Positions 20,880-34,100 of a stretch of DNA of 64,000 nt are shown piece after piece (positions within the stretch are counted from its first letter, which is position 1; each line of letters begins with the position of its first letter). The stretch comes from Vitis vinifera (taxonomy: Eukaryota > Streptophyta > Magnoliopsida > Vitales > Vitaceae), in NCBI RefSeq assembly GCF_030704535.1, contig NC_081818.1:2493001-2557000 (forward strand), read 5' to 3'. A model generated the notes under the pieces. The model was not told the DNA's origin, did not search any database, and saw only the letters and a program-made list of their open reading frames with translations. A program made the translations under genes and the position numbers.

Positions 20880-21960
20880 TTTTCCTATACTCATACCTCC
20901 ATACACGTCAGTATACACTATCACCAAACCTTACTTAGCTTTACATTCTTTAGTAGTAAATGGCCTATTGGTTATTTTACTATTTATACAAAATTCATAG
21001 ATTAGAGGATCCTCTAGAATCGAAGTGTCCAAATGTAACTAGTCTTTGGATGCTATTTAGATGAATATGACCTAGGCTTTAGAAACCAAATGTTTGATTA
21101 GTGATAGGCCCATACCTTTTAGTGAGACCTAATTATTCTCAACACTTCGCAAAGTGATAAAGGATTTCTGTATAAAAGAGGTAATGCCTTTCACTACCTT
21201 ATACAGCCAACTTTGCAACTAAGACTAAAGTAAGTACATTCCCATTATGTAACATTTTCTCTTATTGAAACCTTGGAACAAATTACAAATAGTGAGCTCA
21301 AAATCTATCCACCACGATATATTCAATCATCACAGTATGATAAGTATTTATCTTTCGTTAGGTAGTTCAATCGGACATTCCTTTTCTAGTGTCCTAAAAG
21401 GCCACAAAGGATTCACTTGCTCCTAAGCTTGCTCTCTCATTCCCTCTCTTGAACTTTCTTTATTTGGTATTGTTGCTCTTCTTCTTGGTAAAAGAGCTTG
21501 AAGAACACTTAACTCCCATAGGAATACTTGTTTGATCTTTAACTATCCCTTTAGCCATCAAGAAGGAATCTAGTAAGGTTTCTAAGATCATTCAAATCTT
21601 GTGTTCAAAATAGTTGTAAGGGCAACTTATCTAGCTGACCTACCCTTATAACCAAATATTCTTTGCAGACTAAAGAGAATATCATAGGTCGTTACAATAG
21701 ACATGTGTTACTATTGCAACACATTTTCCAAATCCCAAGTATGAGACACTTAGTCTTCCGATTCACCTTACGCCACCTTTGATATATCTCTTTTTCTTTC
21801 TCCTAGGATTGTTCAAAATGAATAACTAACTCTTCTTATTTTAGCTTCTATATTGTTATTACTCTATCCAATTTACTTTCCAATTCATATGGGTTGGGCT
21901 TGTTCCATTTAATTTGTGAGAATAAAAGTGATAATAATAGGAGAAATGATATTCCTAACA
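20880..21960 (-). mobile_element. Degenerate Ty1/copia element, minus strand, gag zinc knuckle to integrase start
   Basis: On the minus strand a decayed gag zinc knuckle (CG..GH.KRN) lies near 21,395. The GAG-pre-integrase signature (INSKITNRPFTTKECKAK) lies near 20,980-21,040. The integrase start IVYTDVYGGMS is at about 20,890-20,930. This is the 5' half of the element continued at 17,970-19,337. TGTTAGGAATATC, read from 21,960 on the minus strand, might be an LTR start, but a full LTR pair was not found. Confidence 0.8.
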
Positions 21961-23425
21961 ATAATTAATATTATGCATTGATCAATGAGAATTCAAAGTA
22001 GTTGGTAAGATGATTGAAGCCAAATTATGTGCTTTAATGGCACATATTCAGGATGATTTATGCACCAAAAGACACTCAAATCATCCAACTTGACCCAAAT
22101 CGATGCTAAGGCCCTAGCCACAAGTTTAACTTGTATTTTGGAGATTTATCTCAAGTTCAAAGGAAGAAAATGATGCACGTTGAATTACTTTAGATTTTGA
22201 AATATCAATAAAGGGTTAACTAAGGAAATGAGCGAGTCAAGACTCATGGACTATGAGAAAAGGAAATATGAGAATGTCATGAGTTAAGAGATGAGGATTG
22301 ATCATTATGAAGTACGAAATAAGCCATGAAAACATGGACAACTAGGCATAAAGCAAATTCATCAAGTTACATGGAAATTTGGAACTTAAAATCTGGTAGC
22401 AACATGTACTCTGAATTTGAGAACAAATTTGGAGCACTTTTTGAAGTCTATTTTAAGCATACTTTATATCGTTTTGAAGCTTGGGAACTTAAAAGTCCAA
22501 AACTTCCAACTGTGTGCAAATCAAAGTTGGAATGAAGAAGTTATGGTCATTTGAAGACAACTACGCAAACTTAAAGGACTATTCTGAAATGATTTCGAAA
22601 TTCAACTTATGAATTTGAAATCCAACTTATGAATTCGAAATCCAATTCAAAATTACCCCAATTTTGAATTCACCCACTACCACTTTGATGTTTTGCTTCC
22701 TCTACCTTGGGAATCGCATTTAGGGCACTCCGTCCACCTTAGTGAGCCCCACACAACTAGAAATCACCATTTTATTATTTTTTTAGTCATTTTTAGGTAA
22801 TTATTTTGTACTAAGTAGCCAATGAGAGTGTGTCACATGTTAGGTAATTGATGATATTATATGAACTCTCTTAGTTCTAGGGTTTAGGTATCTTGGATCT
22901 TTTCTGGGAGTTTTGACATTGGAGGCGGAAGCAAACGAAAACTTTGGTTTGTTTTCTTTTCTTCTTTATTGAATATATTGTTTTTAGTTTCTTTTAATTC
23001 AAATTATGGATTTTTGCCCTATTATTGATTATGAATATGACATCACCCACATGAGAGGCTAAACATCCAATTTGGTGCTTGAAGCATGAAAACCTAAGGG
23101 CTAGAAACTTATAGGAACAATAGGTAAATTATTATAACAATGAGATTAATTATTGATTGGGTTACAATTTATCAATTTTTTATCCTATCCTTGTGATTTA
23201 GTTTAGGGAATGATACAATAGGTTATTACCCGATACTAGTGATTCTTGGTAACTCTTGATCATTAGTTATCCTGATTTTCTCTATCGTTATTTGCCCCAA
23301 AACAAAGCTATAAAGAGTAAAAAGAGTTAAAAAGCCAAACTTTAAATTAGTAATCAATGTCATAATTCATTTGATAGTTGATTCGTCCCTAGCAGCAGCA
23401 GTGGCAATGGCACCATTTGATTCGG
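21961..23425. other. Noncoding repeat-like region
   Basis: No convincing coding region. Low-complexity variants of AATTCGAAATCCAA near 22,600-22,670 and a leader-like stretch (TCTAGGGTTTAGG near 22,878) suggest LTR or non-autonomous retroelement sequence. The assignment is inference. Confidence 0.4.
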
Positions 23426-23450
23426 GGTTCGATCCCCGGCAACGGTGTCA
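23426..23450 (-). other. Primer-binding-site-like sequence of an LTR retrotransposon
   Basis: The minus strand reads TGACACCGTTGCCGGGGATC. It differs by two G-to-A type changes from the TGGCGCCGTTGCCGGGGA type that I recall as a tRNA primer site in plant gypsy elements. On the plus strand, a GGTTCGATCCCC T-arm-like end followed by CA fits the 3' end of a tRNA. An adjoining LTR with a clear CA end was not identified. Confidence 0.45.
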
Positions 23451-26055
23451 TTTGATTCGTGCCCAATTGGTGTCTCAGCTGATTTGTGTCCAGCTGGTGC
23501 TCCTTGATTGAGGGATTAATCAACAAAATTTATAACCTATTACACCATATACTAGGGTAGCAAAGACAAAGCTACTATAGCATAGTGGCTCTAGGATCGT
23601 TCACTGGGATGGGTTTTCACTTCACAAATGATGTTAATTCAAAGTTGAATTGGTGTCTTTTCATTTCAAGGTTAGCTTTAAAAGAAAACATAAAGATGTT
23701 TGAATGAAAAAGGTTGGTTTTAAGCTAACCAAAAATAGTAACTGATTTTAACTACAAAGAAAAGTTTTTCTTGGAGTTCAGATCACTAGGCTCGTTCCTC
23801 ATACAAAATGGAGAGTTCCGGTCACTTGTTTATTTTCCTCGCATTAGAGAATTAACATATAGTTAATTCTCTAACCGGTGTTGTACAGATGCTTCCCATT
23901 AATGGGTTCAAACACTAAATCCCTCTCACTGATGCACCTTGCAATGACTCATACCTCTCACCTAGCACTTGCCATTCAAGGTGATCTTTAACCTTGGATT
24001 ACCCGTCAAAAGCTCGCAAGAGATAACTAATGGATGTCTCCTTGGAGTCCAAAAGCTTACCAAGTGTTGGCTATTCTAGAAAATCCTACCTTCAAGTCAC
24101 CTCCCAAAGGCTCGCAAAGGGTAAACTAGTGCATCTCCATGGACGGAGATCACTTGCCTTACCAAGTGTTGGCCCAAGTGATTTAAAGGCGTTTTAAGTT
24201 AACTAAAAACATAGAAATCACTAACGGGTTACACTTTCTCTTCATTAAAAACTAAAACAACAAAACTTCCAAATTATGCATGTGGAAACTTACCCGGCTT
24301 TCCTCACTCCAAGAGACAAAAAGCTTAGCCTCTCATTCTCTGAGGAAAAATCCTCAGAGTTTGGTTGGCTAGAAAGAAAAAGAAACGAAAATGAAAGAGA
24401 AGGGAAAAACAGAGCAAGGCTCTGTATATTCTATATATTGATCAATATTACGGATTACATATATGATTCTCTTACAATGGATGCAAGGGAATATATATAG
24501 AGATGTTTTTCCAACCTTCCCAACTAAGAAATCTTATGGTTGGTGGATTACAAGGAGAAGAATGGAAATTCATACAAAAATATATGAAGAAAAATATCCC
24601 AAAGTGTCGGTTACAAATATCGGGAAGCACTAAGGACCATTTCGCAGGTGAAAAATGGTGTCTGCGAGATTTCGCAGACACTCAAGAGGGCTGCGAAATC
24701 ACTTCGCAGCAACAAGCTATCCTCGTAGGGCTGCGAAGTTGGCTTCCACCTTGAGGTTCTCAACTTCCAGCTTGCGGCATATATCGGGCAACTTTAGGAG
24801 GAAATCCACAACACTGTACAAAAAGGCTGCGAAATTCTTGCAACAAAAGGCTGATTCCGCAACACTTTAGAGTGATTGACTTGCAGTGGCTGTAACTTCT
24901 TCGTTTCAACTCCGAATCGTGCACCGTTTGAAGCATTGGATTCTTGACTTACTGAGATTTGAAATGGTATATAGAATGTAGAAAATGGACTTCGGGAAGT
25001 GCTCCAAAATTGCAAAAGAAGACTGCAGCTGGCTTTCCTCTGTTTTCTTCACTCTGTTTTTCCTCTCTCTAGTGCTCTTTCCTTGCATACTTTGAACGAC
25101 TTTGGCAAAGGGATATGGGGCTCCAAATCTTGGTTTCTTCATGAATTTGAGCTTCCAAAAGCTTTGCCATGAACTATATACAGCTCTCCCTCATTCTTGG
25201 ATTGCTTTGGTGATCAAAAAGCTATCAAAACACCAAAACTTAACACAATTTGATTAGAATTGATTGCAAAGGTCCTTAATATGTTAATTGGGTTAAAAGG
25301 CAATAACTACTACTCAAAAGTGTTTAAAAGAGTTAATTACAAGCTATCAAATAGCACTTTTTGAGTAGTAATCAATAGTTTTAGGAATATATTTTAAAAA
25401 TAAAAATCAAATTTCAGATGCAATCTTGAGTTTTAGGGTTTGGGCTAATTGCGAGCAACCAAGGATCCTAAAATCCCATCTATACCCTAAGTTGGATTGT
25501 GAAAACCCCATACTTGAATGAATCGAATTTAAAATCAATATTCATTTTGTTATTAATTTAATTTTTTTTCTTCTTAGTTTCATCTCATAAAAGTTCATTC
25601 CCATATTGCTTTTCACTTTAGGATTTAAATAAAAGTGGTTCATTTATTCTAGTATTGATAATTTTCATAAGTTAATCCCTAAGGATGACATCTGAAATAG
25701 TACAAAAGTCGTAGTAGTTTTTTCTCTAATTTTTTTTTTTTTTTGTTAGACCTGCTACGTATTAGGCTTGAGTCTAGCAATAATGTAGTGTTCTTAAGAC
25801 TACATATCCTTTGTTAGGTATATATGTTATCATAAGAATCAAACTTATTTTAGGCAGGTCATGATCTTATTACTAGGTAAAAACCCTCTCTAATCAATCT
25901 ATTTGTCTTAAACTTGGAAAGTTTCCTAAGGCGAGATTAGCACATCTTTAATGTTTAACCCTTAGATCATTGAAGTGAGATCACTTTATGCGATTCTACC
26001 ACTTTATATCGAAGTTAAGCGTGTAACCAAGATTCTTAACATCAATATTACCAAG
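23451..26055. other. Noncoding retroelement-like mosaic
   Basis: No intact gene. It contains a stretch near 23,560-23,620 (AGCAAAGACAAAGC, GATCGTTCACTGGGATGG) that I associate with plant LTR elements, and a cluster of TTCGCAG words at 24,635-24,865. The chromovirus-type solo LTR is inserted at its right end and the same sequence resumes after 28,176. Confidence 0.45.
24635..24865. repeat. Cluster of TTCGCAG / CTGCGAA words on both strands
   Basis: At least six exact or near-exact occurrences, in direct and inverted orientation, lie within about 230 bases (for example near 24,641, 24,676, 24,690, 24,704, 24,731 and 24,828). They give several short potential stems. Confidence 0.75.
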
Positions 26056-26060
26056 TAAAG

Positions 26061-28171
26061 TGTAATGACCGGGTATTTTATGACACGTTAGCATTTTTAG
26101 TTTGAAAAATCTTATTTTGTGTGATGGTTGAAAAGTCAAAAAGAAAAGTGTTTGAAGAACACGTGTCAATTTCGGATTGGTGAATTTCGTTTTATTGTGT
26201 CGGTCAATTAAACGAGTTGAAATTTTATGTCATGTCAGCCTTAGGGTAGAAAATTTCTTAGGATTTTAGAAATTGAAATTTTCCGGAAAATTAAAAAAAA
26301 ATGAATTGGAAATCAAATAAAACAATTAGAATAAAGAAAAGAAAAGAAAAGAAAAGAAATAAAATAAAAATATTCATTGGGCTTTGAATATTGGTTGTTT
26401 AAGGTAATGGGTTGTAAAAGAAAAAAATAATAATAATAATGGAGTTGGGCTTAAGTGGGTGATGTCTTATAAAAAAAAAAAGATATAAAATGGATTAGGC
26501 TTAGATATGGATTGGACTTAGATATGGGCTGGTGGTAGGAAGCCTTTGTTGTTAAAAAAAAAAAAGAAAAAAAAAGAAAATAGGGAGAATTGGAAAACGA
26601 GCAGCACGCGGGGAGAGAGAGAGAGAGGGGCTACTGCAGAAAATTTGGTCACTCGCCGGATCTTTGACCGGCCGTTTGGACGGCCAAACGATCTCCGTTT
26701 CGGCCCAAATTCGGTGGAGGTGCTCTATTCGACTAGAGGAACAAGTCTATGGTGGCTGATTTCGTTTTTAACGGCCAAATTTCCATATATGAGGTAGGGA
26801 AAAACTAACCCTAAAACTCAAATTTAATGTATTTTTCATTAGAAAAAAATTATAAATCTGATAATTATGAGTTAATTAGGTAATTTTGATGTTGTGTGAA
26901 TTTTCTGGAATGATTTGGGATTTTTTCTGGATTTTTTTGTAATTTCTAGAATTCTTTGTAATTAATAAATAATTATTTTAGGTTGTTAAAAATTGATAGA
27001 AATGTAGGAAAATTTCGGAATTAGGGCAAGATTTCAAATCTAGTGACTTATGAATTTTTGAAAATTGATTGGAATATTTGCGGTAATTTTATTGTGAAAA
27101 ATTAGTTATTTTCAAATATTGGGAATTATTAGAGTTTTTGAAAAATTCTGAAATTGTGATATAAATTCAAGTATATTAATGTTTGAATTTCCGAAATTTT
27201 GTTGGTATATTTTCGGGAATTTTAATGTGAAAATTTTATTTTATTGGGTTATTGAGAATGTTGAAATTATTGGAATTGTAGAAATTATTAAGGAATTTTG
27301 GAATTTATGGCATTCATTTGCATCATGGTTGTATGAAGAAATGAAAAAAAAAATTGTGAAAAGTGTATGAAATGGAAAAAAATAAAATAGTGATGAAAAG
27401 TGAAAGCCCGTGTGAGGCGAACTAAGAAGGGAGAGAGATCTCTAGGGTGAAAGACCCAAAAGTTTACCCCGGGAAAACTCCAAATGGGGAGTATATTTGG
27501 GTGCGGACGCGTATCCTTCGGTGAAAGCCCGAGAACGATAGTGCATTGTATAATTGTGTGTCACACATTTATATACATTCATTTAATGAGTGGATGTTGT
27601 GGAATTAAGTATAGTGTTGTATGTTAAATTGTGTGACTTGATTTATATTGGTGAATTGTTGCGTTTGGGTTCTTAAAATATAGTAATCCTCTATTAACCC
27701 TTTGGGTGTTAGGCACCCTACTGAGCAATGTGGAAATGCTCACCCATTCCTTTTTATATATTTTTAGATGCAGATATTACTCCTAAGGATCCACAGATGG
27801 GACAGGGAGGATTTCAGGATGCCCCTGGAGCGGTTTAGTGGAAAGGTTTTATTTTTTTTTATTGTGTTGTGGTATTGAGACCTTGTAATAAGTGAATTAT
27901 GGATAATGTAATAAGACCTTAGTTTGATTAAGGGGATTTTTATGAAATTTTATGTTGGGATGCAATGATGTTTATTAAATCTTGATGTGTTTAAGTAAGG
28001 TTTAAAATATTGTTAGTTGGTGAGAACCCTAGTGGGACTTATATGAAAAAAAAAAAAAATCAGAGTGTTTTAATTGACTGCCAACGTGGAATAGGAGAAA
28101 CCCTTAGGGTCAAACCTTTGACTTGGGGTCATGGGCCAAATTTTGGGTCGCTCGGAATTTGGGTCGTGACA
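26061..28171 (+). mobile_element. Solo LTR of a Ty3/gypsy chromovirus-type element (2.1 kb)
   Basis: It starts TGTAATGACCGGGTATTTT and ends GGGTCGTGACA. Perfect 5-bp target repeats TAAAG lie at 26,056-26,060 and 28,172-28,176. The start/end pair, the block with GTGAAAGCCCG (27,400 and 27,521), and GGCACCCTACTGAGCAATG (27,712) are typical of LTRs of the Del/Tekay chromovirus lineage. No gag or pol sequence is present, so recombination between LTRs probably removed the interior. A strand of + is assumed from the TGTAAYGACC end being the 5' end. Confidence 0.85.
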
Positions 28172-28176
28172 TAAAG

Positions 28177-29760
28177 AGTTTCATCTTTAGGATTGTTTAC
28201 TCCTACTACTACCATATCTAGTCATGTCTTTCAAAAAATCTACATTCCTTAATTCCATGGTGCAACCCACCATTGGGATGGTGAATGCCCATAATTAAAA
28301 TGGATCTTAAAATGATGATGAAAATTCATCTTTTAATTCTTTGGACCAACCCATCTTTAGGATGGATGACCCAAATTAAGAGCGTTAAAACCTTAGTAAT
28401 TACCTAGATTAATAAATTATTTTTTCATGAATTTTTCAAAAATATTTATTTCATAATTGAAAACTCAATGTAATAAGAGAATTTGAACTTGAAAGTTTTA
28501 AAATTTCTATTTTATCCAAAAGTTAATTTTGATAAATAAAAAAAAAAAAAAAATCTCTGTTCTCAAATTTTAAAAACTATTTTCATAAAAAAAAAAAAAT
28601 TCTTCTTTATACAATTCCAATTAATAAATATTTTATTATAAAAATATTCAAATTAATTTATTTCCATCAAATTAATAAATTATCTCTTAACCAATTAGGA
28701 AAATTTTAATTCTTTAAAGATTTCCAAAAAAAAAAATCCTTAAGAATAAATCTGGAAAAATGAAGTAAAATTCCTCATTACATTCACTTTTCTTATTTCT
28801 ACACCTATCTAATTTAATAAATATTCTTAGACATGAACCTATTTTTCATAATAATTTATTCCATTAAAAATTATCAAAAATAAAAAGTTTAGTAATTCCC
28901 TTAATAATAAGTTATCTATCTAGAAAATTTTCAAAATTATTTAAAATTGGTGTAATAAAAAAATTTTCAAACAATTGCAACAATAAAAATTTCAAAGAGC
29001 ACTTTATCCAAAAAGGAAAATTTTTTATTCTACAGGGATTCTCATAAAATAATTTTTTTTTTTAAATATTTTAAAATCCTTTGGAATAATTTTTTTCTAA
29101 AAGGAAGCTTTGCCCTCTTAATTTCATTTTCACGAAATTTGTTTCATTAATCTACACCAGTCCAAAATTTAATAAATAATATCTCTTGGAATCCAATTTT
29201 CAAGAAAATTTATGTTTGTTAATATTACTAAAAAATCTCGTCTTATGCAATCCTATATAAAAATTATATATATAGCATAAAACATAAACATGTAAATTAA
29301 AATAAAAATGGGTCCCATGGCCAAGGGATCCTGTGGTGAATTATTTTGGCAGTTTCCTCTTTGGAATCGAACATCCAAACCATGTCAAAAATTGAGCCCA
29401 ACAAGAGGCCTAAAACAAACACCACCTAAGTCCAAACCACCAAAAAGAACTTGGCCCGAACTCAATCCCGAAGTAGTATTGCCCTTTGTGTAACCTTACT
29501 TCAATTGGTCATATTTCCCACATTTCAACTCTGATTCACGAACCATTTTAAGCAAAGTTCTTAAGCTTCGAAACCATATGTGGCTTGTCCTATAAAATTC
29601 ATCGGAGGTTACTCCAATTTTGAGTCGAATTCAAAGTTAATGTGTTGTCATGGTTTTTGTTCGCTTTCATGTTAGAATTTTTTTTTTTTCAGAAATTTAA
29701 AATAAAAAATAAATAAAATAAAATTTAAAAGAAAAAAACTTAATCTACATTTTTAGTCAT
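28177..29760. other. AT-rich spacer after the solo LTR
   Basis: The first part continues the sequence interrupted by the solo LTR. 28,250-28,390 has two similar blocks (CAACCCACCATTGGGATGG and CAACCCATCTTTAGGATGG). The rest is A/T-rich. 29,308-29,640 has higher GC and looks like retroelement sequence, but no domain was found. Confidence 0.45.
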
Positions 29761-31111
29761 TACCGCAAGTGCCTCCTCCCAACCCCATTGATCCTACACA
29801 TGTTCTGATTTTGTTTTCTCAAGAAACAAACAGAACCCAAGAAAATTGGAGCCAATCCTCTCTCAACTTCTGGATGACCAAAAGAATTAGCCCTTTTCTG
29901 GGCTGTTTATTCCCTACCAATACATTCATCTGAGAACTTCTACCAAATCAGAACCAGAAGGAGCATTGTACTACAAGATTATGAAGTAACCTAAAGCAGA
30001 AAAAGAAACTCTGAAGCATGAGAGAAGTTTCAACAGACTCCCAAAATGCATCAACCAACAAGAAATGAACTTCTAATCCATGAGTTTAGAGCTAAGCATA
30101 AGAAATTAGAGAACAAACCAGGACTAATTAATAAATTTCAGGCAACAAAGGTCAACCATGTACAGAACAATAGGGTGTAAGAAATGGAAGCCACTGGATT
30201 CAGCGTGAGATATCACCTGCAGTTCTTGAATTGATTCATCTAACAAGTATATATATAAAAGAAATGAAACTGTCAGAAAAATCATTGAAGATGAAGAAAT
30301 CCTCCTCAACAATCACAAGGACACCCATTATGTCAAGAGTAGATACTTACAGGAATCATCCAATACTGAAGAATTGCAGAAACTTGGATTATAAAATGAC
30401 CACTTGAAACTGGAAATCCAATGAAGAGCCACAGCAAGTTGCTGTCATAGGGGAGGGGAGGACCCTATTCCTTGAGTTACCCAATATTTCATTAATTGAT
30501 GAGGCTTTCATCCTCTTCCCAAATCAAGAACCAGACTATGATTAAAAAGGATTACAATTTAGTGTTCCGAGTTTCACCAGCTATATATACTTCAACCCAT
30601 TAGAAAACTGAAAGAGATTGTTGTATACTTTGTATAGCAGACTCACCTCCTCTACAGCTGTTCCTCTACAACGGAAATTCCAAGTTGACAAGCTGCTACT
30701 TATGAAGTACCATTATCACAATGCAGAGTGAAGCTTCCATCCTTTTGCCCAGAAATTTATTTTTGGTAATGATGTTCTGTACTGTGATGTGGTCAGTCTA
30801 AGATTGGCCACTAGTTAATGTCGTAAAGACTGTAGAAAAAGACTGATTTTAGAGAAGGCACTCTCCTGTTTTGCACGGCAAATGAAATCATCTACAGGTA
30901 ACTGTCTCCAGGCTAGCATTAGACATAGCAAGTGTTCTTCCATGAAGATAGTAGCTGCTTCAGTGGTTCTTCTAGAGCTTTTTGACAACCCATCCTCAAG
31001 TCAGAGATAGACAAGCCAGCACCTAAGCATATCAATCATCCTTGAAAATCCAAACTTCAAGATGATAGGCAGTATTAGATATCCATAGTAGCCAGTGAGC
31101 GGCACTTTTAT
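29761..31111. other. 3' flank and likely 3' UTR of the SANT gene (minus strand)
   Basis: No coding region supported. The part next to 31,112 should include the 3' UTR of the minus-strand gene. I could not place the polyadenylation site. Confidence 0.5.
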
Positions 31112-34100
31112 TCAGTTTGGACAAGAGAATTTCCAAGCATATGTGTTATCATTACAAACTCCATCCGCCCCATTTGCTTCCTTGGAATCCATCATCCCAG
31201 TGCCAGGATTAGCACAATTTGGAGTTCCTGTAACTCTGCTGCGGGCCCTGCGGGAAGGCCTCAAGATTGGGTTTTCTTCTGCTTGAACTTCTGTGCCTTT
31301 TCTCTTGCGTCTAGTGTTTAAGAATCCACTGGCAAGAGCTTCCAATGCTTTCGTGGTTAATGGTCGATTTCTTGTGCTTTGCCTCTGGGGTTTCATGATA
31401 GGCTGCTCCTCTGCACTACCAGCATTGACAGAGGTTCTCAGTGCCTTGGAATCTTCCATAAGTATGTTTCTATCAGAAGAACAGCATGAGCCATTGGCAG
31501 TTGAAGCGACCTGGCTATTTTCCACATTTGTCGCCAGTCGTTCACCATTTTCAGAGTCTGATGGGACTTGTGGTAGGTTTAGATCAATCAATGGCCGGGT
31601 TTGAGGTTTATCATTTTTCTCATGAGACAAATCCATACCAACAGAAGTCCCACCGAGAATGACTGTCTCGTCTTCTGGGCTGCCTCCATCTGAAGAACTA
31701 ATAGATGATGCCTTCTCCCGAGGAGAAGGACCTTCTTGAGAAACATCATTCTTACTTGCCTCTGATGAGCCCAACATGCAATGTGATTTTTCTTGTTTTG
31801 ACAGAGGGCCGACCGACAAACTTTCCGCTCGACTTGTCTCCGCCTTAGCACAAGCAGTCAATCTCCGCCTTTTAATGAGGGGGGCTAAATAGTTTGAATG
31901 ACCAGATTTCGTTCTCCGACTAAATTGGTGCTTTATATTTCTCCGCAAATGCTTGTCATCAGATGTATTGGTGTTCTGATCCTGGTTATTTTCCACTAGT
32001 TTCTTCGCAGCATCAGGACTATTAGTTGACACCCTTTGGGTCAAACTACTACTATGAGATATGGCCTTGGCGTGGTTGGAATTAGTAGTATTCTTTTGAC
32101 CATTCAATGACATATCAGCAGAGTCTGACTCATCTTGTGAATCCTCGGAGGAATCCCCCCCAGTTACTCTGGAGCTAGTCAGGTTGGAATTATTTATAGT
32201 CTCAAGACTCTCAACTGGCAAACTTTTTAGTTCTCTCACTTTGGATGATTTTTCTCCACAAGCCAAACTGGTATCTACAACAGTAAACTTCATAAGATTC
32301 AGATTGCATGTAGAAACTCGGGGTTTAAGGTAACAATGACGTTGATGATCAGATGGATCGTCATTGTCCAGCTTTGCCTCTGGGACCCATCCATTTCCTT
32401 CCTTGCAGCTGCTCACTCCAGTTTCTTCATCCTCAAGTTCAAGAATTTTTGGTTCAGATGCAACTTTGCTCAAGACATCACTAATAGAATCAAAGTAGTG
32501 ATCTCCTTTCACAAGTTTCCTTCTTGAGAACTTCTTAACACCAGGAACAAGAAAAACTAGAGAATGTTTGGAGCTGGCACATCCCTCATTCTTAGGTTGT
32601 TCAGAGTGCCACCCTCTTGCTAGCAAACGGGGCCAAACAGCTTCCCAGAAAAGATCATTTGATCGAGCTTTGCTCAAACGGAAATCTCCTGTGAGAAACT
32701 TGATTATGTCGCTGGATGTAAGAGAGGAGCAGGCTTTACCAATTGGTATTTCAGGACGAACAGAAAAAAATTGATGGATCTTTATAGGCTCCATCACAAT
32801 GCCTGTAAGACCATCCTTCCCCTTACCAACACCTACTGCTTCAATGAGATTGCAGATGCCAACGGTAATTTTTAAACTGGAGACATATTCTGCTAATGAA
32901 GTTCTCCCCTCTGCAAAACTCTTAGAGACCTGATAATGCATTCACAATTTAAATAGGGAGAAAAGGAAACAAAACTTCAGTATCAAAGAGACAAGAAGCA
33001 AGTTTAGCCATATTTATACAATGTATCATATTTGGAATTAGAGAATTTGTAACATAGATTCACAAAGTTTTGATAAGCAAATAAGATATCTACCTAATAT
33101 TTATAGAGCTGAGGAAAATTGCATGTAGTACCTACAAAGGGGCTCCACAGTACATGTTTAGCACAGCTTTGGCATTTAGGAACCATAAGTGTGAGAACAG
33201 TCGGGTTGTATGGGAGCCATACACAGACCATATGGAGATGGGTGGAAAGAAAGTATGCTATACTTTATATAGTTCAAATCAAGATGCTTCTTTTATTTCT
33301 CATGATTTCATGGAACCTTAGATTTACAAAAATGATTCTAGACGATGATATTTTATTCTTAGTTTAATCCTGAAGTCAAATTTTTTCCATTAACATGGGA
33401 GAGAAAAAAAGGTACACAAAGTGCCACAATGAGCTGTCCCTTCAATGTCATCCACTTGTGGTCACGTGGGAAGAATACCTTCATTATCTTCTTATTTACA
33501 TCAGTACTCCCAACTTGGCTTCTAGAAGTTGATTCATCCCTATATCTGATATTTGACTGTCTTGTTTCAGTTGATATGCACTAGTCAGGTGCATGGAAAG
33601 TTCAACTGCTCAAGAACTAAATGCCTATCAAGCACAGATCGGGATTTTGGCTTTGTTTGGAACCTAATATAATTTGGAATTCAGAAATTAATGGCAGCTA
33701 TTTTCAAGGTGCTAGACTCTCTCAAGCACATATTTAAGACACAGGCATTCACATGGTAAGCTCTATTATTATTTATAAGTTTGTATTGTGGTACCTTCTG
33801 TTATTTTTAAGACTTCCTCACTATCAACAGATTTAAATATTTACCATGGGAATAATCGTGGAAGGAAGTCAATCCAGTGAAGCCATCTTCCCCATACTAT
33901 AGTAAGACATTATTTCAAAGCAAATTCTTCAAAAGTCCTTTCAATTTCTGAAAAGCAAAGAAGGAAATCATCTGGAAACTTACAACAGCCGCTATGACCA
34001 CCCAGTGAAAAAAAATTTCTGTGGCAATCTATCTTTCTCAACCAATCAAAGAGATCCCTCTTAAAACAGTTGTGTTTATGCAACTCCTAGGTATGTTAAG

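Noticed and set aside
19338-21960. One long LTR from TGTTAGGA (19,338) to TCCTAACA (21,960)
   Set aside because: Although the ends are perfect inverses, minus-strand gag and integrase sequence lies at 20,890-21,400, so the true LTR must end near 20,879.
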